From Solimonas sp. K1W22B-7 (GTDB lineage Bacteria > Pseudomonadota > Gammaproteobacteria > Nevskiales > Nevskiaceae): 64,000 nucleotides of DNA. Location: NCBI RefSeq assembly GCF_003428335.1, contig NZ_CP031704.1:2046001-2110000 (forward strand), given 5' to 3'. Positions within the stretch are counted from its first letter, which is position 1; each line of letters opens with the position of its first letter. Of this stretch, positions 51,186 to 58,452 are shown piece by piece. The notes beneath the pieces are model-generated. The model was given only the letters and a program-made list of their open reading frames with translations, was not told the DNA's origin and searched no databases. The position numbers and the translations under genes were made by a program.

Positions 51186-52253
51186 TCAGCGTGCGTAGGG
51201 TTTCAGTTCCGGCTCCCCGGTAGACAAGTGCAGCTGCGGCAGCCCGGCGGCGGCGTCCTGCGGCAGGATGCCGAGCAGGCCCAGCAGCAATTGCGGCAGC
51301 GGCGCGATCTCGAGGGACGGCAGGATCGGCAGCAGGCCGCAGAGCGCGGACTGGCCGCCCGCGGCTTCCAGCACGCGCTCGACGTTCGCCGGTCCCGGGT
51401 GCCCGATCGCGTCCAGCGCCAGCTCGAAGGCCAGGCGATCGATCAGGCCGATGGTGACGTGGTCGACGATGCGCCCCGGGCAGACATCCTGCAGCAGGAT
51501 GTTGGCCACCTTCGGATTGTCCTGCTGCCAGTCCACCGCCGCGGTCGGCACCGGGTTGACCGGCTGCACCAGCTCGTCGAACAGGGTGTACATCGCGCTG
51601 TAGGAGATGTCGCCCGGCGTTTCGTCGCCGGCATTGGTGGCCTGGATGAAGGCCGAATTGCCGACCATCTGGTACAGCGCCTCGGGCAGGACCGGTGCGG
51701 CGCTGCTGGCGCCCGGGAGTATCGGCCGCAGCAGGGTGAAAAGACCCACCGGATCGCCGCCATGGTTGGGGCCGGCCTGCATCACGAAGTCATCCACCGC
51801 GTCGCGCGCCGAGGGCCACCACTTGATCGCCCAGCGCGGCACCGCCACGCCCTGGCTGTGGCCGATCATCGCCACCTTGCGGCCACTGCGCGCGCGCATC
51901 TGGCGCAGGGCATGCACCACGTATTCCGCGGAGATCTGCGCATCGCCGAGGCCGCGGTCCGGGTAGGTCACCGTGCAGACGTCGTAGCCGCGCGCGACGA
52001 GCAGGGGCTTGTAGGTCCAGTCGTACTGCTCGAAACCGGCGGTGAAGGTGCCGTGCACCAGCAGCACCGCGGGCTTGTCCGGGTGCGTGAACTCCGTGCA
52101 GCTCAGGCCGGCCTCGAGCTTGGCGACATCGGTTTCCAGCGGCGGCTCGGTTACGCTGGACTCCCCCGAGGCGGAGCCGCCGGTGCAGGCGGACAGCAGC
52201 AGGGTGGTTGCGAGTGCGGCGAGAGCAGGGATGCGAAGGGTCATGGTGGGCAT
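51186..52253 (-). CDS. Lipase/esterase lipoprotein, alpha/beta hydrolase
   Basis: A 355-residue predicted lipoprotein (lipobox LLSAC, Cys23). The alpha/beta hydrolase features are VLLVHGTFTAG (oxyanion region) and the nucleophile elbow GHSQG (Ser133). The pattern resembles Candida antarctica lipase B-like bacterial lipases acting on triacylglycerol or polyesters. ATG at 52253 or 52244 are both possible. It stands alone between the HD-GYP gene and a REP pair. Confidence 0.86.
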   Translation of the reverse strand: MPTMTLRIPALAALATTLLLSACTGGSASGESSVTEPPLETDVAKLEAGLSCTEFTHPDKPAVLLVHGTFTAGFEQYDWTYKPLLVARGYDVCTVTYPDRGLGDAQISAEYVVHALRQMRARSGRKVAMIGHSQGVAVPRWAIKWWPSARDAVDDFVMQAGPNHGGDPVGLFTLLRPILPGASSAAPVLPEALYQMVGNSAFIQATNAGDETPGDISYSAMYTLFDELVQPVNPVPTAAVDWQQDNPKVANILLQDVCPGRIVDHVTIGLIDRLAFELALDAIGHPGPANVERVLEAAGGQSALCGLLPILPSLEIAPLPQLLLGLLGILPQDAAAGLPQLHLSTGEPELKPYAR

Positions 52254-52327
52254 TCCGGTAGCGATGCCGCAGCCTCGGGCATGGCGGTGAACGCTGCCTC
52301 ATCCGATCAAGGTATGCACAGCGTCCC

Positions 52328-52386
52328 GTGGGAGCGACGCAAGTCGCGATCTCTTGGGGAAAGATCGCGACTTGCGTCGCTCCCAC
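52328..52386. repeat. REP pair, GTGGGAGCGACGC type
   Basis: A perfect 25-bp inverted repeat (52328-52352 and 52362-52386) beginning GTGGGAGCGACGCAAGTCGC, related to the repeat at 16915-16987. It lies in the 144-bp gap upstream of the lipase gene and downstream of selO. Confidence 0.85.
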
Positions 52387-52397
52387 AGAAGCCAGGC

Positions 52398-53894
52398 TCA
52401 GGACGAGCAGCTCACGCTGATATGCCGGGCCTCCGCCGGCGGTTCCGCCGCATAAGCCTCGAACTCCGGCTGCTCGTCGAAAGGCCTCGCCAGCAGCTGC
52501 ATCAGCCGCCCGAGCTCGCCGAAGTCCCCGGCCTCGGCCCGCTCGATGCAGGCTTGCGCCAGGTGATTGCGCAGCACGTACTTCGGGTTCACCGCGTTCA
52601 TCGCCGCGGCGCGCATGGCGTCGTCGGACTGCTCTGCGCGCAGACGCGCGCGGTAGTCGGTCACCCAGGCGTCGAAGGCTTCCTGCGCGACGATCTCCTC
52701 GCGCACGCCCGTGGCCGGCCCCTCGTCGCCGGCACGGATGCGCGACAGGTGGCGGAAGCTGCGCGTGAAGTCGCTGCGGCCCTGGTGCATCAGCGTCAGC
52801 AGGCGGTTGACCAGCTGCTCGTCGCCGTCGTGGTGCTCGCGCAGGCCGATCTTGGCGCGCCAGCGCTGTACCACTTCCTGGCCATAGGCGGTGCCATAGC
52901 CGTCGATGATCGCGGTGCCGATCTCCACCGCCGTGTCCGGGTTCTCGTGCAGCAGCGGCAGCGTGGCCTGCACCAGGCGCGAGACGTTCCAGTGGCCGAT
53001 GCGCGGCTGCTGGTCGTAGGCGTAGCGCCCGCCCTCGTCGGAGTGGTTGCAGATGTGGCCGGCGTCGAAGCCGTCCATGAAGCCGTAGGGGCCGTAGTCC
53101 AGGGTCAGGCCCAGGATCGACATGTTGTCGGTGTTCATCACGCCGTGGCAGAAGCCCGCGGTCTGCCACTGTGCCATCAGCCGCGCCGTGCGCTCGCAGA
53201 CCTCGGTCAGCCAGGCGCGGTAGCGGTCCGGGCGCCCGGCGAACTGCGGGAAGAAGCTTTCGATCGCGTAGTCGGCCAGCGGCCGCAGCTGCTCGTGCTG
53301 GTTGCGGTAGAAGAACACTTCGAAGTGGCCGAAGCGCAGGAAGCTTGGCGCCATGCGGCAGACCACCGCCGCGTGTTCGACGGTTTCGCGCCGCACCGGC
53401 TCGCTGCTGCCGACCAGGCATAGCGCCCGCGTGGTGGGGATGCCCAGCCGATGCATCGCCTCGCCGCAGAGATACTCGCGGATGCTGGAGCGCAGCACCG
53501 CGCGGCCGTCGGCGAAGCGCGAGAACGGTGTCGGCCCGGCGCCCTTGAGCTGCAGCTCCCAGGTTTCGCCGCGGGTGTTGCGCACGGCGCCGATGAGCAG
53601 CGCGCGGCCGTCACCCAGCTGCGGCACCCACTGGCCGAACTGGTGACCGGCATAGAGCGAGGCCAGGTAGTCGCCGCCGGGCAGCTCGGCATTGCCTGCC
53701 ATCACCGCCAGGAAGGCCGGATCGTCCGCCGCCGCCGGATCCAGGCCGATCAGCGCGGCGGCGTCCGGGTTGAAATGCAGCAGGCGGGCGTCGGGCAGGG
53801 GAGCGGGGCTGACGCGGGCGTGATAGCTGCCGCCCAGGGCGGCGTATCCGTGGTCCAGCGGCAGGTCCTGGAGAGGGGAGGTCGGGTCCGGCAT
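52398..53894 (-). CDS. selO: Protein adenylyltransferase SelO (YdiU)
   Basis: A 498-residue SelO pseudokinase-fold enzyme that AMPylates protein Ser/Thr/Tyr residues in oxidative stress. LYAGHQFGQWVPQLGDGRALLIG, WELQLKGAGPTPFSRFADGRAV, LRSSIREYLCGEAMHRLGIPTTRAL and GVMNTDNMSILGLTLDYGPYGFMD are family hallmarks with the nucleotide-binding Lys, Arg and Asn/Asp residues. It ends in SCSS, the Cys counterpart of the selenocysteine site. The ATG at 53894 (MPDPTSP) was chosen; longer starts add unconserved sequence. Confidence 0.93.
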   Translation of the reverse strand: MPDPTSPLQDLPLDHGYAALGGSYHARVSPAPLPDARLLHFNPDAAALIGLDPAAADDPAFLAVMAGNAELPGGDYLASLYAGHQFGQWVPQLGDGRALLIGAVRNTRGETWELQLKGAGPTPFSRFADGRAVLRSSIREYLCGEAMHRLGIPTTRALCLVGSSEPVRRETVEHAAVVCRMAPSFLRFGHFEVFFYRNQHEQLRPLADYAIESFFPQFAGRPDRYRAWLTEVCERTARLMAQWQTAGFCHGVMNTDNMSILGLTLDYGPYGFMDGFDAGHICNHSDEGGRYAYDQQPRIGHWNVSRLVQATLPLLHENPDTAVEIGTAIIDGYGTAYGQEVVQRWRAKIGLREHHDGDEQLVNRLLTLMHQGRSDFTRSFRHLSRIRAGDEGPATGVREEIVAQEAFDAWVTDYRARLRAEQSDDAMRAAAMNAVNPKYVLRNHLAQACIERAEAGDFGELGRLMQLLARPFDEQPEFEAYAAEPPAEARHISVSCSS

Positions 53895-53981
53895 GGCGCG
53901 CAGGATAGCGCGCCGGCCGTTCATGCGGCGTTCGAAGTGCCTTCCGCATGGCCCGTGCATACCCAAGGAAGGGATGTGGCG

Positions 53982-54164
53982 ATGAACTACGGATACGGCG
54001 GCATCTTCGGCATTCTGGTCTTGATCGCGGTGGTATATGCCGTCATCAACATCGCCCAGAGCGGTGCCGATCCGGGCAGGAAGGCGCTGTGGATCGTGCT
54101 GCTGCTGCTGCCGGTACTGGGCTTGATCCTGTGGTTCTTCCTGGGGCCCAAGAGCGGACGCTGA
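53982..54164 (+). CDS. Small PLDc_N-type membrane protein
   Basis: A 60-residue protein with two transmembrane helices (GILVLIAVVYAVINIA and ALWIVLLLLPVLGLILWFFL) and the GPKSGR end, typical of the phospholipase-D-nuclease N-terminal-like family of short membrane proteins. AAGGAAGGG lies upstream. Function unknown. Confidence 0.82.
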   Translation: MNYGYGGIFGILVLIAVVYAVINIAQSGADPGRKALWIVLLLLPVLGLILWFFLGPKSGR

Positions 54165-54222
54165 TCCCGCCGAAGCGGGAGGTAATTGATCCCGGGGCAA
54201 CCCCCGGCGCTATGATGCGGGC

Positions 54223-57200
54223 ATGCCCACATGCCCCTCCTGTAGCAGCCAGAACCCCGACGGCGCGCGCTTCTGCAACCAGTGCGGCCAGCGCCTGGAT
54301 GCCGCCCCCGCGGCGCCGCGCAGCTATACGCCGCGGCACCTGGCCGAGCAGGTGCTGCGCAGCCGCGCGGCGCTGCAGGGCGAGCGCAAGCGCGTCACCG
54401 TGCTGTTCGCCGACGTCAAGGGCTCCACGCGCCTGGCGGCGGAAGCCGGCCCCGAGCTGTGGCACTCGATCCTCGACCGCTTCTTCTCGATCCTGTCGGC
54501 GGCGGTGCACCGCTACGAAGGCACCGTCAACCAGTACACCGGCGACGGCATCATGGCCCTGTTCGGCGCGCCGGTGGCGCACGAGGACCATGCCAGCCGT
54601 GCCTGCTTCGCGGCGCTGGAGATGCAGCGCGAGGTGCGGCGCTTCGCCGACGAGCTGCGCCTGAAGAACGGACTCAACCTGTCGATGCGCGTCGGGCTCA
54701 ACACCGGCGAGGTGATCGTCGGCCGCATCGGCGACGACCTGCGCATGGACTACACCGCGCAGGGCCACACCGTGAACCTGGCGGCGCGCATGGAGCACAT
54801 CTGCGAGCCGGGCCGGGTCTATCTGACGCGCCTGACCGCGCGCCAGGTCGAGGGCTATTTCCGCCTGCGCGAGCTGGGGCCGATGCAGGTCGCCGGCGTC
54901 GAGGAGGCGGTGGAGGTCTACGAGCTGGAAGGGCAGAACGCCGGGCGCACGCGCCTGGACCTGAGCCTGGCCCGCTCCGGCTCGCCCTTCGTCGGTCGCG
55001 AACGCGAACTGGGCCTGCTGCTGTCGGCGCTGGACCGCGTGCGCAACGGCGAAGGGCAGGTGGTGGCGGTGATCGGCAATGCCGGCATCGGCAAGTCGCG
55101 CCTCTGCCACGAGTTTGCCCGCGCCTGCGCGGTCGCCGGCCTGCCGGTGCACCGTGCCACCGGCGTGCCCTACCGCAACGCCGTGCCGATGCAGCCGATC
55201 CGCATGCTGGCGCGCAGCCGTCTGGGCCTGACCCAGGAATCCGGCGCCGAGGAAGTGCGGCGGCTGGTGGCCGGCACCTTCTTGCTGCAGAACCCTGCGC
55301 TGGTGCCGCTGCTGCCCGCGGTCTTCGACTTCCTCGGCGCGGGCGGCGGCGAGACGGTGGCGCCCGACCAGGCCGAGCAGGCGCGCGCAAAGCTGATGGA
55401 GCTGCTGGCCGAGCACCTGGCCTGCAGCGACGGCGAACAGACGCAGTTGCTGTTGCTGGAAGATCTGCATTTCCTCGATTCCAACAGCGAGGAATTCGTC
55501 GCGCAGCTCTGCTCGAAGATTCGCGGCAGCCGCACGCTGCTGCTGCTGAACTACCGCCCCGACTACATCAGCGAAGGCCTGATCCCCTGGCTCGACGAGC
55601 AGGTGCGCGTGGCGGCGCTGGACGACGCGCAGATCGAGCGCCTGGCGCGCAGCCTGCTGGGCGACGATCCCAGCCTGCAGAACCTGCCGCGGACGCTGCG
55701 CGAGCGCGCCGGCGGCAATCCCTTCTTCGTCGAGGAGGCGGTGCTGTCGCTGGCCGACTCGGGCGAACTGGAGGGTGAGCGCGGCGCCTACCGGCTGACC
55801 CGTGAGATCCGCCACTGGAGCGTGCCGGACACCGTGCATGCGCTGCTGGCCGCGCGCATCGACCGCCTGCCGGACGACGCCAAGACCCTGCTGCAATCGG
55901 CCGCCGTGATCGGCCAGGAGTTCCGTGCACCGCTGCTGGCGACGCTGGCCGAACGCCAGGACGAAGCTTTCGAGGAACAGCTCGGCCTGCTGGAAGAAGC
56001 CGGTTTCGTACACCAGCGCGATGTCTCCGAGTACGCCTTCTGTCATCCGCTGATGCAGGAGGTGGCCTACCAGGCGCAGCTGGAATCGCGCCGCGCCCAC
56101 GCGCATGGCCGGCTTGCCGCCGAGCTGGAGGCGCAGCACCCCAAGGCCGGCGAGCCCACCGAGCTGGCGCTGCGCATCGCGCACCACTGGCAGCACGCCG
56201 GCGAATGGCTGCAGGCCGGGCGCTGGAACCTGCAGGCGGCGCGCTGGGCCGCGCCGCGCGACATGCGTACCGCCCTGGAGCAGTTCCGCCTGGCGCAGGC
56301 CCATCTGGACCGCGCGCCCGACAGCGATGGCGCGCGTCAGCTGCGCATCGTCGCCCGCTCCGGACTGATCCGCATGGCGCAGTTCGCGGCCATCCCCGAG
56401 GACGAGGTCGAGAAGGCTTATCACGAGGCCCGGCACATGGCGGAGGAGGGTGCCGACGTCGTCACCATCGCCGAGCTGATGATCTCCTACGGCAACGAGC
56501 AGCTGCACCGCGGTGACTGCGAATCCGCCGCGCAGTACCAGGCCGGGGCTGCGCGGCTGGCGCTGGAGGCCGGCGAGAAGCCGTTCGTCAACCGCTTCCG
56601 TCTCGGCATCCTGCTGACCCACACCGCCGCGGGCCGGCCGCGCGACGGCATCGCCCTGCTCGACGCCGCCGGCGAAGAATGGCGCACCGGTCCGATCGAG
56701 GGTGACAATTTCATGTCGCGGGCCTTCTATGCCCTGATGCTGGGCTGGCTGGGGCAACTCGAGGAAGCGCAGCGCGACCTGGCCGCTGCCGCCGCCTTTG
56801 CCGACACCGACGATCGCGCCGCCAGCTGGATCTATGCCAATCGCGTGGACCTGGCGATGCTCACCGGCGACTACCGCGAAGTCCTGCCCTGGGCGGAGAA
56901 GGCGATGCTGCGCTCTTCGCAGTCGGACAGCGCCTTCTTCGAGCAGATCGCCAACCGCGTCACCGGCCTGGCGCTGTGCCTGCACCGCCGCTACGAGGAA
57001 GCGATCGAGCAGCTGGAGCGCACGCTGCACCTGGTGCGGCCGGGCGCCTTCGCGCATCAGTTCGAGGCCGGCCACTGTGCCGTGCTGGCCACCGCCTATA
57101 TCGGTGCCGGGCGGCTGGACGACGGCCTGCGCCTGGCCCGCGAGGGCATCGCCAGCGGCAAGCGCTCCGGCTCTCGCATCTGGGAGTCGCAGGCCCTGCT

Positions 57201-57465
57201 GGCCCTGCTGCGCCTGCCGCCGGACATGGCGGCAGAGGTGCAGCCCGAGGCGCCGCTGGCGCGGCTGCGCCAGCTGGTGGACGCCACCGGTGCGCACGGC
57301 CTGGAACCCTGGCTGGCACTGGCGCAGTCCCATTGGGCGACCGGCACCGAGGCGCAGCGCTGGCGGGCGGCGGCGGAAAGCGGGTTCCTGAGCCTGGGAG
57401 CGGTCCGGCACGCCGAGCGCCTGCGGCTCGGCGAGGTCCCCCTGCAGCGTCTTCCAGCGGCCTGA
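54223..57465 (+). CDS. Zinc-ribbon class III cyclase with AAA ATPase and TPR-like region
   Basis: A 1080-residue cytoplasmic signalling protein. Order: zinc ribbon (Cys4, 7, 18, 21); class III nucleotide cyclase at 55-235 with Asp64 (FADVKGST), Asp108 (YTGDGIMALFGAP) and Asn185/Arg189 (HTVNLAARM); STAND/AAA-type ATPase from about 255 with Walker A GNAGIGKS (285-292) and LLLEDLHFLD; then helical TPR-like repeats to the end. It probably senses partners and makes cAMP or cGMP. The gene for an RND exporter with a cyclic-nucleotide-binding domain lies just downstream. Confidence 0.9.
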   Translation: MPTCPSCSSQNPDGARFCNQCGQRLDAAPAAPRSYTPRHLAEQVLRSRAALQGERKRVTVLFADVKGSTRLAAEAGPELWHSILDRFFSILSAAVHRYEGTVNQYTGDGIMALFGAPVAHEDHASRACFAALEMQREVRRFADELRLKNGLNLSMRVGLNTGEVIVGRIGDDLRMDYTAQGHTVNLAARMEHICEPGRVYLTRLTARQVEGYFRLRELGPMQVAGVEEAVEVYELEGQNAGRTRLDLSLARSGSPFVGRERELGLLLSALDRVRNGEGQVVAVIGNAGIGKSRLCHEFARACAVAGLPVHRATGVPYRNAVPMQPIRMLARSRLGLTQESGAEEVRRLVAGTFLLQNPALVPLLPAVFDFLGAGGGETVAPDQAEQARAKLMELLAEHLACSDGEQTQLLLLEDLHFLDSNSEEFVAQLCSKIRGSRTLLLLNYRPDYISEGLIPWLDEQVRVAALDDAQIERLARSLLGDDPSLQNLPRTLRERAGGNPFFVEEAVLSLADSGELEGERGAYRLTREIRHWSVPDTVHALLAARIDRLPDDAKTLLQSAAVIGQEFRAPLLATLAERQDEAFEEQLGLLEEAGFVHQRDVSEYAFCHPLMQEVAYQAQLESRRAHAHGRLAAELEAQHPKAGEPTELALRIAHHWQHAGEWLQAGRWNLQAARWAAPRDMRTALEQFRLAQAHLDRAPDSDGARQLRIVARSGLIRMAQFAAIPEDEVEKAYHEARHMAEEGADVVTIAELMISYGNEQLHRGDCESAAQYQAGAARLALEAGEKPFVNRFRLGILLTHTAAGRPRDGIALLDAAGEEWRTGPIEGDNFMSRAFYALMLGWLGQLEEAQRDLAAAAAFADTDDRAASWIYANRVDLAMLTGDYREVLPWAEKAMLRSSQSDSAFFEQIANRVTGLALCLHRRYEEAIEQLERTLHLVRPGAFAHQFEAGHCAVLATAYIGAGRLDDGLRLAREGIASGKRSGSRIWESQALLALLRLPPDMAAEVQPEAPLARLRQLVDATGAHGLEPWLALAQSHWATGTEAQRWRAAAESGFLSLGAVRHAERLRLGEVPLQRLPAA

Positions 57466-57591
57466 AACAGCCCTGGCCGGCGGTTCTTTGCGATCCATAG
57501 CGCGAAACCGTCGCCGTGGATGCATTATTCTTGGGAAACAACAAACGGCAGCGCCCTGCGCGCGGCCAGACCAAGGGGTCGGGAGAGCGTC

Positions 57592-58425
57592 ATGATCAGA
57601 ATGCTCGCGGGGATCGTCTTTCTGGCCGCACCGGTACTGGCCCTGGCCGCGACCGCGCCACCCGCGCCACCCGCGTCACCCTCGGGCGCCGCTCCTGCCG
57701 CTCCTGCCGCCGCCAGCGCGGCGACGCCCCTGGTCACCTGCATGCGCAACAACATCCCCCCTTCGGTGCAGGTCAAGGAAGTGGAGCTGATTTCGCGCGA
57801 CCGCAGCGGTGGCGAGCGCCAGATGCGTGGCCGGCTCTACGCCAAGAACGACAAGGACCGGATCAAGGCGATGCTCAAGATCGGTTCGCCGCCGGACCTG
57901 GCGGGCGCCGCCTACCTGATGAAGGAAGGCGAGAAGGCCGACGAAATCTACGTTTACGTGCCGGCCCTGAACAAGGTGCGGCGCGTCACCGGCGGCAGCA
58001 TGGACGGCCCGCTGTGGGGCACCGACCTGTCCTACAACGACCTCAAGCAGGTGCAGAACGCCTTCTTCGATCCCAATGCCAGGCTGGAAGGCAAGGGCGA
58101 TCTCGACGGCACGCCGGTGCAGATCCTGCAGTTTTCGCCGCAGCCCGGGCAGAGCTCGCGCTACACCTCGATCCGTGCCTGGGTGGAGCCCAAGAGCTGC
58201 ATGGCGCTGAAGGCCGAGTTCTACGAGGGCCAGAGCGTGCGCAAGCGCTTCTCCGGCAATGCCAAGGACCTGCGCCAGTCCGGTCCGACCTGGTACCTGG
58301 CCGACATGCTGGTGGCGGATCTCAAGGAAGGCACGCAGACGCGGCTCAAGGTCACCGGCGTAACCGCGGGCAAGGACCTGGCGGACCGGCTGTTCAATCC
58401 CTCGACGTTCTACGTCGGCAACTAA
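57592..58425 (+). CDS. LolA-like outer-membrane lipoprotein-sorting family protein
   Basis: A 277-residue exported protein: Sec signal (FLAAPVLALAATA), a Pro/Ala-rich linker, then the LolA-like domain of MMPL/RND-associated partners (ISRDRSGGERQMRGRLYAKN, EIYVYVPALNKVRRV, LWGTDLSYNDL, TSIRAWVEPKSCMALKAEFY). It probably carries lipid between the membranes with the RND protein encoded 27 bp downstream. The ATG at 57592 fits the signal peptide; a longer frame from 57520 is less likely. Confidence 0.87.
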   Translation: MIRMLAGIVFLAAPVLALAATAPPAPPASPSGAAPAAPAAASAATPLVTCMRNNIPPSVQVKEVELISRDRSGGERQMRGRLYAKNDKDRIKAMLKIGSPPDLAGAAYLMKEGEKADEIYVYVPALNKVRRVTGGSMDGPLWGTDLSYNDLKQVQNAFFDPNARLEGKGDLDGTPVQILQFSPQPGQSSRYTSIRAWVEPKSCMALKAEFYEGQSVRKRFSGNAKDLRQSGPTWYLADMLVADLKEGTQTRLKVTGVTAGKDLADRLFNPSTFYVGN

Positions 58426-58452
58426 AGTCACTTCCGCCGCCGCCCGGGGCCC

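Noticed and set aside
54046-57525. A minus-strand open frame of 1159 codons
   Set aside because: It mirrors the cyclase/ATPase gene on the plus strand, has Gln/His/Arg/Val-rich low-complexity composition and no family motif; a GC-rich antisense artefact.
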